Shown here one piece after another: positions 35,275 to 43,610 of a stretch of DNA of 64,000 nucleotides (positions are counted from its first letter, which is position 1; the number at the start of each line of letters is the position of its first letter). This DNA is from G963663495 sp963663495 (GTDB taxonomy: Bacteria; Bacteroidota; Rhodothermia; Rhodothermales; Bin80), in NCBI GenBank assembly GCA_963663495.1, contig OY760427.1, forward strand, positions 4,030,001-4,094,000, given 5' to 3'. A program made the translations under genes and the position numbers. Below the pieces are notes generated by a model. That model saw only the letters and a list, made by a program, of their open reading frames with translations, searched no databases and was not told the DNA's origin.

Positions 35275-35625
35275 GGTAAGGGCCTAGCTGCCCGACGCCG
35301 AATCGTCCAGATCGGGCAAGCCCACATGCTCTCCTCCTTCCAACCACACTGTACCCGCCAAAAAGCCCGCTACCCTGTACTTCACCGCACGCTTACAATC
35401 ATGCGAAACCAGACGGCCGATTTGTTCAACCCTTCAAAGACAAAAAGTCCGTAAACTCGCCCCGGACACCCTATACCCTCCCTTATTCATGAGGGAGTTA
35501 AGTGGCGGGGAATCGTCGTTTAATATTATGGTGTAATATGTTGATTATACACGGTTTGAATGGGATCCTGTGCGACGCTCAAACGTTCAGAAACCCCAAT
35601 ACCCATTCACCCTGTAACACACCCG

Positions 35626-37230
35626 ATGCAAGATCCCAAATCCAACCTTCTGTTCGCTTGCCAGTTCAATAAATCCGTTAAAGTTGTACGCTCCAAGACC
35701 GATAATCTAACATCGGATGCCGGCGTCATTCCTATGCGCCTGCTCATGGTGATCAGCACCTTGGCATGCCGACTCGCTTCCGTGCTTAAGGACAATCGGT
35801 CCCAAGCTCGGATTACGCATAGCCTTGAGGAGTTAGTGCGGCAGTTACTGCTGCAACATGTGCAGGGGTGGGGCCGTCAGTCAGATGCGGACAAGCTTCG
35901 AAGGGACCCTGCCATGCGCGTGGCCACTTCTTCCAAAAGGGGTATGAGGGCATTACAGGACGATAGGTCCCTGGCATCCCAGCCAACCATGTCTCGCTTC
36001 GTGCACATGTTGGCCGGGAAAAAGAATTTCAAGAAGTTGCGCCTTTTTGTAGAGACATTCGCCATGGAGCACCTGCTGCAGCGTGGTGGCGGGAAGCGCC
36101 GCCCCGAGGTGGTCTTTGATGTGGACGGTGTACCGGTAGATACGCATGGCAAGCAGCAGGGCAGCAAGTGGAACGGATATTACAAGCGCACCATCTTTCT
36201 GCCCCTTATCGCCATATGCGGTGAGTCGGGCGACATGTTGGGGGCGGAATTGCGAGGGGGCACGCAGAATGTGGTGAAGGACTGCTACGGTTTCATTCGA
36301 CGCATTGGGCTGGCATTGCGTGAACATGTGGCCGACAAGGTCATTGTCCGATTGGACGCAGGCTTCAACAGTGGCGAATTATGTGATAAGCTGGAGAACG
36401 ACCGTATCGGCTACGTGATGCGTCTGAAAGGAAACGATGTGATTGACGGGCTTGCGGCGCCTCATTTGGAGGGTGATCAGCCGTCGGACGAATGCTACCA
36501 CGAACTGCGCTACCGTGCAAAGTGCTGGTCCGTAGAGCGTCGTGTGGTGCTCGTGGTTGTTCCGGTGCCGGGAGAGCTTTTTCCGCGGCATTTCTATCTG
36601 ATCACCGATCTGGATGTAGAAGCCTATCCGGCAGAGCAGCTTGTGAATCTGTACCGGAAGAGAGGAAAGGCGGAAAAGCACTTCGGGGAGCTGAATGCGG
36701 CTTGCTCCATGGCGCTGTCGTCGGTTCTCCGTCCGAAGACACACTATAAGGGCCGGCCTGTAGTGCGGGTGCCTGATGAGTCGGAGCAGGATGAGTCGGA
36801 ACAGGATGGGTCGGAACAGGATGAGTCGGAACAGGATGAGTCGGAACAGGATGAGTCGGAACAGGATGGGTCGGAACAGGATGGGTCGGAACAGGATGAG
36901 TCGGAACAGGATGGGTCGGAACAGGATGAGTCGGAACAGGATGAGTCGGAACAGGATGCCGAGATCCGAGCCGAGAACGAGGTCCTGCTACAGGTATACC
37001 TTCTAACTTATCAGCTCATGCATGTGGGGCGCTGCCTTATGCGGGAGCCTGACGAATCCCAGATAAGTCTGAGCACCTATCGCGAGCGTGTACTCAAGGT
37101 GGGGGCCCGCTTCGTACAACACGCGCGCAACATCGTTATCCACATTGCCGCCAGCGCAGATGCTGCATGGGAGCAATTTTGGCGACGTTATTGTCAACTC
37201 ACATGGATCACGCTTCCCTTGAAGAGCTAG
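35626..37230 (+). CDS. IS1380 family transposase
   Basis: 534 residues. DDE core seen as D in VVFDVDGVPVDTHG, D in VIVRLDAGFNSGEL, and E in YRKRGKAEKHFGELN; N-terminal SDAGVIPMRLL and FVHMLAGKKN (the helical domain) agree with IS1380. A stretch of twelve DESEQ/DGSEQ units sits between the GELNAACS region and the C-terminal helices. ATG at 35626 (MQDPKSN) preferred over an upstream start. No damage seen. Element ends not identified; a hairpin at 37244-37270 lies behind the gene. Confidence 0.85.
   Translation: MQDPKSNLLFACQFNKSVKVVRSKTDNLTSDAGVIPMRLLMVISTLACRLASVLKDNRSQARITHSLEELVRQLLLQHVQGWGRQSDADKLRRDPAMRVATSSKRGMRALQDDRSLASQPTMSRFVHMLAGKKNFKKLRLFVETFAMEHLLQRGGGKRRPEVVFDVDGVPVDTHGKQQGSKWNGYYKRTIFLPLIAICGESGDMLGAELRGGTQNVVKDCYGFIRRIGLALREHVADKVIVRLDAGFNSGELCDKLENDRIGYVMRLKGNDVIDGLAAPHLEGDQPSDECYHELRYRAKCWSVERRVVLVVVPVPGELFPRHFYLITDLDVEAYPAEQLVNLYRKRGKAEKHFGELNAACSMALSSVLRPKTHYKGRPVVRVPDESEQDESEQDGSEQDESEQDESEQDESEQDGSEQDGSEQDESEQDGSEQDESEQDESEQDAEIRAENEVLLQVYLLTYQLMHVGRCLMREPDESQISLSTYRERVLKVGARFVQHARNIVIHIAASADAAWEQFWRRYCQLTWITLPLKS
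36775..36954 (+). repeat. 15-bp tandem repeat x12 inside IS1380 transposase
   Basis: Unit GATGAGTCGGAACAG with A/G variation at one base, coding for DESEQ or DGSEQ. In-frame, so copy number can vary without breaking the gene. It makes a highly acidic, probably disordered loop. Confidence 0.9.
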
Positions 37231-37797
37231 CCAAGTCATATTTGCGCCTGCGCTTCGACACCGCAGGCGCCCAACGCGGAAAGCGGAAAGAGAAGGTAGG
37301 CAGAGGTGTGTCTACCCGACAGACGTCTTCCCAAAATCTCGGTAATGTGACCGCTGTCGTGTCGGGAAAAGGGCCTAAACTGGTGTTTTCAGCCCCTCTC
37401 ATGGTCGTCCCTACGCATGAACAACGCACAATCGGTCCTGCAGGTACCGAAACAGCACTTTTAGACCCGAACAGGGTACATCATGAATATTGCAGGTATA
37501 CATCCATGTCATCATTCCAGCCCCCATACATCCCTTGAGACTGCGCACTTTCACAGGAATAAACAGCTGTAGCTCCACTATGAGCACGGTCTCACAGGAC
37601 AGCAAGAATCGCTACCGACCCATGGCAATCGTTGTTCAAGGCCGGCGGCATCGGCCTCTCATTCAATGCCTGTCATACCTAATTGAAGTTGTGATTGGAA
37701 TACTGATTGCGCCCCGGGAAAAAGTGAACAATCTACATGTGAGGAACATTCACCCAACGTTCAGACCTGCTTCTGTAACAACTGGCGTCTCGCTAGA
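37231..37797. other. Gap between IS1380 transposase and CRTAC1 operon
   Basis: No gene seen. Contains the hairpin at 37244-37270, likely the right end of the IS1380 element, and the promoter region of the lipoprotein operon, in which I see no clear -33/-7 Bacteroidota promoter. Confidence 0.45.
37244..37270. terminator. Hairpin behind IS1380 transposase
   Basis: Perfect 9-bp stem GCGCCTGCG / CGCAGGCGC with a 9-nt loop, 14 bp after the stop. No T-run follows, so intrinsic termination is uncertain; it may be an element-end structure. Confidence 0.4.
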
Positions 37798-39672
37798 ATG
37801 ACCGCCCACAACGCCTTGTGCACCACCCTGTTCGGTGGGACAATACCGTTAGCCCTCACATTGATAGCAGTCGTCAGTTGGTCATGCACTCCAGCCGACA
37901 GCACAACGCTATTCTCACGCACCGCCAACTCCGGTATCTCCTTCGCCAACTCGCTGACACCGACCGAGAAACTCAATACATATGTCTTTCGCAATTTTTA
38001 CAATGGGGGTGGCGTAGCCATAGGAGATATAAACAATGACGGCCACAAGGACATTTTCTTAACGGGCAATCAGGTTTCCAACAAACTTTTCCTGAACCAC
38101 GGCGATGCCACGTTCTACGATGCCACGGCGACTGCAGGCCTCGCATCCGATGGAATTTGGACAACCGGTGTCAGTATGGCCGATGTGGATGGCGATGGCT
38201 GGCTGGACATCTATCTGTGCAAGTCCGGCCCCCCGGGTGGACGACGCCGCGCCAATGAACTGCTCTTGAACAACCGCGATGGCACGTTCACCGATAAGGC
38301 CACCGATTACGGCCTTAACATTGAAGGTCTGTCCATACATGCCTCGTTCCTAGATTACGACCGGGACGGTGACCTGGATATCTATCTGCTGAGCAACCCT
38401 GCTCGCTCGCTGGATGACTTGCAACGAAGGCCCGGACTCCGCAGCCAGCGCGACCCCGGTGGTAACAAGCTGTTTCGCAGTGAGCTGATTCCCGTCGCTG
38501 GAGAGTTGGCTGGCACCGTATTTACGGATGTGACCGAAGAAGCCGGCCTGTTCAGTAGTGCAATAGGATTCGGCCTGGGGGTCTCCGTCAGTGATGTGAA
38601 TCGCGATGGATGGCAGGATATCTATGTCTCAAACGACTTCTTTGAGCGCGATTACCTCTACCTCAACCTCGGAACCGGAGCATTTCACGAGGTGCTGCCG
38701 GACGTTATGGGAGATATCAGTCTGAGTTCTATGGGTGGAGATATCGCCGACATAAATAATGATGGCTACCCCGAGATATTCATCTCTGACATGTTACCCC
38801 GCGCGCCGGAACGGCTCCAGTCCAAGATTGTCTTTCCTCCATGGAGAGAATATGCGGCAACAACAAACGACGGCTATCATTTCCAGCATACCCGCAACAC
38901 CTTGCAACTGAACCGCGGGCCTGAAGTAGCGTCGAATCAGATCCATTTCAGCGAAATAGGGCGTCTTGCCGGAGTGGACGCTACCGAATGGAGCTGGGGA
39001 GGCCTGTTCGCAGACTTTGACCTGGACAGTCATAAAGACCTCTTTGTCCCGAGCGGAATCTACAAGGACCTGCTTGACCAGGACTTCTTGAGCATGGTTG
39101 CAAATGGCGACACCTTGGCTACCATGCTACGATCAAAGACTACGCCCATCCTCAACCTCCTCTCGCACCTTCCCACCAATCCCCTGCCAAACCTTATGTT
39201 CGCAGGGAGCAATAGCTGGCGGTTCGATGAGGTCGGAGCAGCGTGGGGCCTCTCTGCCCCGAGCTTTTCCAATGGCGCTGCATACGGAGACCTGGATAGC
39301 GATGGAGACCTTGACCTAGTGATAAACAACGTGAACAGCGAGCTTGATGTCTTCCTCAACAATGCCACAGACCACTATCCGGAACGGAAATGGCTCCAAG
39401 TGGATTTGCGCGGTCCGTTTCCCAATACCTTCGCAGTCGGAGCCCAACTTACAGCATGGTACAATGGGCGACTGTGGTACGCGGAGCACCAACCCGTGCG
39501 AGGATTCCAGTCAACAGCAGACCATACCATACACTTTGCCTTCGGTGCTACACATGCCGGTCAAACGCTAGATTCCCTCGTGGTTATGTGGCCTGACGGG
39601 GTCAAACATGCCAGGACACAGGTGGCTTTTAACCAGCGGCTTATGCTATCCCGCAATTCAGATACTCAGTGA
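37798..39672 (+). CDS. CRTAC1 family lipoprotein (FG-GAP/VCBS repeats + ASPIC/UnbV)
   Basis: 624 residues. Signal peptide with lipobox VSWSC, so a lipoprotein anchored in the outer or inner membrane. Repeated calcium-binding loops of the FG-GAP/VCBS type: GDINNDGHKDIF, ADVDGDGWLDIY, DYDRDGDLDIY, SDVNRDGWQDIY, ADINNDGYPEIF and GDLDSDGDLDLV, which form a beta-propeller. ASPIC/UnbV domain at the C-terminus (AVGAQLTAWYNGRLWYAEHQ, RGFQSTADHTIHFAFG). Such proteins often accompany SusC/SusD systems; ligands are unknown, probably glycans or peptides. First gene of a four-gene operon; next gene 13 bp on. Confidence 0.88.
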   Translation: MTAHNALCTTLFGGTIPLALTLIAVVSWSCTPADSTTLFSRTANSGISFANSLTPTEKLNTYVFRNFYNGGGVAIGDINNDGHKDIFLTGNQVSNKLFLNHGDATFYDATATAGLASDGIWTTGVSMADVDGDGWLDIYLCKSGPPGGRRRANELLLNNRDGTFTDKATDYGLNIEGLSIHASFLDYDRDGDLDIYLLSNPARSLDDLQRRPGLRSQRDPGGNKLFRSELIPVAGELAGTVFTDVTEEAGLFSSAIGFGLGVSVSDVNRDGWQDIYVSNDFFERDYLYLNLGTGAFHEVLPDVMGDISLSSMGGDIADINNDGYPEIFISDMLPRAPERLQSKIVFPPWREYAATTNDGYHFQHTRNTLQLNRGPEVASNQIHFSEIGRLAGVDATEWSWGGLFADFDLDSHKDLFVPSGIYKDLLDQDFLSMVANGDTLATMLRSKTTPILNLLSHLPTNPLPNLMFAGSNSWRFDEVGAAWGLSAPSFSNGAAYGDLDSDGDLDLVINNVNSELDVFLNNATDHYPERKWLQVDLRGPFPNTFAVGAQLTAWYNGRLWYAEHQPVRGFQSTADHTIHFAFGATHAGQTLDSLVVMWPDGVKHARTQVAFNQRLMLSRNSDTQ

Positions 39673-39685
39673 CGCAGGAACACCT

Positions 39686-40276
39686 ATGAGACTGCAAAGC
39701 AGCCTGGCATTATTCATTGCTGTTTCGTGCACACTGGGGGCCTGTAACCAGGACAACTCGTACGAAAACCTGTTGGATCGCGAGCTTACATCGGGCGTTC
39801 GTCACGACTCCCTGTTCCTCGGGTACGCGCTGGGGATGCCCAGGGACACGTTCTACAGCCACAGCTGGTCCCTCAACAGGCAGGGATTAGTGATGCAGGG
39901 ACCGCAGAACCAAACGATACAGTACGCGCTCCCGTACGCGCTCCCGTACCCGGCCAAGATGTACTTCTATCCTGACTTCCATGCGGACCACGTTTACCGC
40001 ATGCGCATCAGGTTTGCGTACGACGGATGGGCTCCCTGGACAAGACGACTGTCTTCAGACAGCATGAAGGTAGATGTGGTAAACCTCCTTGAATCCTGGT
40101 ACGGAACCGGCTTCTTTCCCTACGGGAGCATCACACGCGGCATGACAACAGAAGTGCCAATGGTTAAGATTGACGGGAATCGCCATATCAAAGTGGCAAC
40201 TATCACCGATATGGAGGTATTCGTTGTTATCACAGACGTGGTTGCAGCCAAGAATCGGAAGCTTTCCGATGGCTGA
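39686..40276 (+). CDS. Lipoprotein of unknown function between CRTAC1 genes
   Basis: 196 residues. ATG at 39686 gives a clear lipoprotein signal (hydrophobic run, lipobox LGACN). Mature part is rich in aromatic residues (FYPDFHADHVYRMRIRF, WAPWTRRL) and includes a 12-bp tandem duplication coding YALPYALPY. A beta-rich domain is likely. No known family. It overlaps the next gene by 8 bp and lies 13 bp after the previous one, so it belongs to this operon. Confidence 0.65.
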   Translation: MRLQSSLALFIAVSCTLGACNQDNSYENLLDRELTSGVRHDSLFLGYALGMPRDTFYSHSWSLNRQGLVMQGPQNQTIQYALPYALPYPAKMYFYPDFHADHVYRMRIRFAYDGWAPWTRRLSSDSMKVDVVNLLESWYGTGFFPYGSITRGMTTEVPMVKIDGNRHIKVATITDMEVFVVITDVVAAKNRKLSDG

Positions 40277-43200
40277 CACTCTACCAATATGGTTTAAGAT
40301 TTCGCTTGGTTTACTGCTAGCCGCGTTGTGTGCCTGTTCCGTGCAGGAACGTCCCACACGCCTGTTCACGCTCGTGCCTGTGGAAGCATCCGGTGTTTCG
40401 TTTCGAAACACGCTGCACTACACCTACGAATTTAATGTCTACCGGTACCGCAATTACTACAATGGCGGCGGCACAGCCATCGGGGACATAAATGGTGATG
40501 GCCGACCCGACCTCTTTATGGTGGGCAACCAAGTCCCGAACCGACTGTACCTCAACATGGGAGATTTCGTGTTCGAGGATATCACGGAGGCGGCTGGCGT
40601 GACAGGCCAGCGGGCCTGGTCAACAGGCGTTACCATGGCCGATATCAACGGAGACGGATGGCTGGATCTCTACGTCTGTAATTCCGGAATTGTAGAAGGC
40701 GACGACAAGCGGAACGAGCTGTACATAAACCTAGGAGACGGCACGTTCGCAGAGCGCGCAGAAGAGTACGGCCTTGACGACGAAGGCCTATCCATTCACG
40801 GATCCTTTTTTGATTATGACTTGGATGGCGATTTGGATCTGTACTTGGTGAATAACAGCTACCGCAACATCCAAAGCTTTGATCTTGCAGAGAATACACG
40901 GCACATCCGAGACCGAAACGGCGGCGATCGTCTGTACCGCAACACGGGCGGGGGTTCATTCAAAGATGTCACCGAGGAAGCCGGAATCCACAGCAGCGAG
41001 ATAGGCTTTGGACTCGGAGTATCAGCTGGCGATGTAAACCGGGACGGCTGGACCGACATGTATATCTCCAATGACTTCTTTGAACGGGATTACCTGTACC
41101 TCAACGGTCGTAATGGCGCCTTCACAGAATTGTTGGAGCAAGGAATCCGCAGCGTCAGTGCCGCGGCTATGGGCGCCGACATGGCAGACCTTGATGGTGA
41201 TGGCTTTCCTGAAATATTTGTTACAGACATGCTTCCGCGCGACGAGCAGCGTGTAAAAACCGTGACGTCCTTTGATAGCTGGGATCGCTACCGGAATTAC
41301 GTGAAGGACGACTACTTCCATCAATTCACCCGAAACACTCTCCATCGCAACCGTGGAGCACATTCGGTGACGCCCGTACATTTCAGCGAGGTAGGCCGGA
41401 TGGCAGGCATTGAGGCAAGCGACTGGAGCTGGGGCGCCTTGATCGCTGATTTTAACCTGGATGGAGACCGCGATGTGTTTGTAGCCAATGGTGTTTATCA
41501 GGACCTGACAGACGCAGACTACCTCGTTGATGTACGAAGCGAGGAGACTTTGGCAGAGTTGATCTCTGAAGATTCTGTAGACTTCAGAACTCTCATAGAT
41601 ATGATTCCATCGCGGCCAATCTCCAACTATATGTTCGCGGGCCGCGGGGGGATGCAGTTTACCGAATCCGCCGAGGCATTCGGACTCTCACAACCAGGAT
41701 TCTCCAACGGCTCCGCCTACGGTGACTTGGACCTTGATGGCGATCTGGACCTGGTGACCAATAACTTAAATATGGATTCGTTTGTCTACGAAAACAGAGC
41801 AACAGACGTGTACCCTGAACGGGCATGGCTACGCGTAGTCCTGGCGGGTCCCCCTCCCAACACGTTTGCGGTGGGCGCACAGGTGACCGCTTGGCACAAC
41901 GGGCGCGCATGGTATTCCGAACTCCAACCCGCACGTGGATTCCAGTCGTCGGTAGAGCCTGTGCTGCATTTTGGCTTCGGAGAGGTTACGGGCAACAGGC
42001 TGGACTCCCTTGTAGTGCAATGGCCATACGGTACCGAGACGAGAGTCATGCTCCCGGAAACCCGTTCTACGCTGCGCTTACACTATTCCGAGTCGCAGGA
42101 GCGCAGCGACCCGGTAAGTACCCCGACACCCCCGGCCTTGCTGCAACCTGTTGATCCCACAAGTATCGGGTTAGGATGGCGGCATGCAGAAAACCGTTTC
42201 AGCGACTTTGACCAGCAACCGCTTCTATTCCACATGCGCAGCACGGAGGGGCCCCCGATCTGCTCAGGGGACTTTGATGGTGATCAGGTATCGGACCTTT
42301 ACGTGGGAGGCGCGAAGGACCAGCCTGGCACCATCTTCCTGAGGCGATCTGATCGGTTTGTCCAGCTCTCACTTCCTGCCCTTAATTCAGACCATATCTC
42401 GGAGGACACCGACTGCGTGTGGTTCGATGCGGACGGTGATGGGTTTAATGACTTGTACGTTGCCAGTGGAGGCAGCGAACTCCCTGCCAGCAGCTCCGCC
42501 CTATTGGATCGCCTCTACATGAATGAACGAGGGACAGGCCTACGACGATCAGAGCAGGTTTTTGCCTCCGGCCGGACTGGGTTTGAACCGACCGGCGCCA
42601 TCGCCGTCGCTGATATTGACAATGACGAGGACATTGATCTGTTTGTTGGAGCGCGCCTCAAGCCCTTTGCATACGGGCTCCCTGCCGATGGTCATCTGCT
42701 TCTGAACAATGGTAGCGGCTCGTTCCGCGAAGCAACCGATACTTGGGCACCCGAACTTCGCGAAGCCGGCATGATTACGGGAGCCCAGTGGGTAGATATA
42801 GACAATGATGACGACGTTGACCTGCTCGTCTCAAGTGAATGGAAGCCCTTGTTACTGTATAGAAATGAAAACGGACGACTGCATCTAGACACACGAGACA
42901 CGGGGCTGGAGACGACCTCAGGGTGGTGGCAATCCATCATGACAACGGATATGGATGGCGATGGTGATCAGGACATTGTAGCAGGTAATCATGGCCTGAA
43001 CTCGCGCTTTAGGGCTTCAATAGAAAGACCTGTTCATGTATGGGTCAGCGATTTTGACCGCAACGGGAGCGTAGAACAAGTATTCGCATGGTACCTGGAC
43101 GGTAAACTCTACCCTGCTGCATTGCGGCACGACCTTGTAGAGCAGATTCCGCCCCTCGTGCTGAAGTACCCGACCTATGCTTCCTATGCCGGCCAAACCG

Positions 43201-43610
43201 TCTATGACATCTTTGCGTCAGAGCAGTTGGCGGCCGCGGTACATCATCAGGCGACAGAGCTTCGCAGCATGATTGGATGGAATGATGGCGATGGTCGGTT
43301 CACGTTGGAGGCGCTACCGGACGAAGCACAACTAGCCCCCATGTATGGCATGGCCGTTCTGGATGTGGACCTTGATGGTACGCAAGAAGTCCTAATGGGA
43401 GGTAATCTCTACGAAGCAAAGCCTGAGGTTGGCCGCTACGATGCCAGCTACGGCACCGCACTAGGCTATGATGCGACGATTGGAATGACAACGGTGGATG
43501 GAACCGGCTTTTGGACTAATAAGCCGATTCGATCCATCATCACGCTGCCGGGCTACGTGATCGTTGGGGCGAATAATAATGAACTGCATGTGTTTTCCCA
43601 AGGGGAATAG
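40269..43610 (+). CDS. CRTAC1 family lipoprotein, long form (two propeller halves)
   Basis: 1113 residues from ATG 40269 (MADTLPIWFK; lipobox LCACS). The first half repeats the layout of the 624-aa protein (GDINGDGRPDLF, ADINGDGWLDLY, GDLDLDGDLDLV; ASPIC/UnbV with RGFQSSVEPVLHFGFG about residue 570). The second half has further FG-GAP loops (DFDGDQVSDLY, FDADGDGFNDLY, ADIDNDEDIDLF, DMDGDGDQDIV, DVDLDGTQEVLMGG). Likely an exported binding protein with two propellers. Operon with neighbours; its end overlaps the next start by 32 bp. Confidence 0.88.
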   Translation: MADTLPIWFKISLGLLLAALCACSVQERPTRLFTLVPVEASGVSFRNTLHYTYEFNVYRYRNYYNGGGTAIGDINGDGRPDLFMVGNQVPNRLYLNMGDFVFEDITEAAGVTGQRAWSTGVTMADINGDGWLDLYVCNSGIVEGDDKRNELYINLGDGTFAERAEEYGLDDEGLSIHGSFFDYDLDGDLDLYLVNNSYRNIQSFDLAENTRHIRDRNGGDRLYRNTGGGSFKDVTEEAGIHSSEIGFGLGVSAGDVNRDGWTDMYISNDFFERDYLYLNGRNGAFTELLEQGIRSVSAAAMGADMADLDGDGFPEIFVTDMLPRDEQRVKTVTSFDSWDRYRNYVKDDYFHQFTRNTLHRNRGAHSVTPVHFSEVGRMAGIEASDWSWGALIADFNLDGDRDVFVANGVYQDLTDADYLVDVRSEETLAELISEDSVDFRTLIDMIPSRPISNYMFAGRGGMQFTESAEAFGLSQPGFSNGSAYGDLDLDGDLDLVTNNLNMDSFVYENRATDVYPERAWLRVVLAGPPPNTFAVGAQVTAWHNGRAWYSELQPARGFQSSVEPVLHFGFGEVTGNRLDSLVVQWPYGTETRVMLPETRSTLRLHYSESQERSDPVSTPTPPALLQPVDPTSIGLGWRHAENRFSDFDQQPLLFHMRSTEGPPICSGDFDGDQVSDLYVGGAKDQPGTIFLRRSDRFVQLSLPALNSDHISEDTDCVWFDADGDGFNDLYVASGGSELPASSSALLDRLYMNERGTGLRRSEQVFASGRTGFEPTGAIAVADIDNDEDIDLFVGARLKPFAYGLPADGHLLLNNGSGSFREATDTWAPELREAGMITGAQWVDIDNDDDVDLLVSSEWKPLLLYRNENGRLHLDTRDTGLETTSGWWQSIMTTDMDGDGDQDIVAGNHGLNSRFRASIERPVHVWVSDFDRNGSVEQVFAWYLDGKLYPAALRHDLVEQIPPLVLKYPTYASYAGQTVYDIFASEQLAAAVHHQATELRSMIGWNDGDGRFTLEALPDEAQLAPMYGMAVLDVDLDGTQEVLMGGNLYEAKPEVGRYDASYGTALGYDATIGMTTVDGTGFWTNKPIRSIITLPGYVIVGANNNELHVFSQGE

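Larger units (their letters stand above)
25073..35396 (+). mobile_element. Second IS66 element (tnpA-tnpB-tnpC type) carrying nested insertions
   Basis: Left end GTAAGCGTGCGGTGAACTAC at 25073; right end (complement GTAAGCGTGCGGTGAAGTAC) ending at 35396. Contains tnpA, tnpB and tnpC in classic IS66 order, interrupted by a tandem pair of DruA-type elements in tnpA (25356-30853) and by IS1634 in tnpC (32178-34546). Without the inserts it would be about 2.5 kb. The flanks (CAAAAAGT and AATCATGC) do not match, so the original target duplication is not preserved, probably from later rearrangement. Confidence 0.8.

Noticed and set aside
25073..35396. Target duplication for the second IS66
   Set aside because: The 8 bases on the left (CAAAAAGT) and right (AATCATGC) differ, so none can be claimed.
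36776..37006. Arg/Asn/Met repeat protein in the frame next to the DESEQ repeat
   Set aside because: Merely a second frame of the 15-bp repeat inside the transposase gene.
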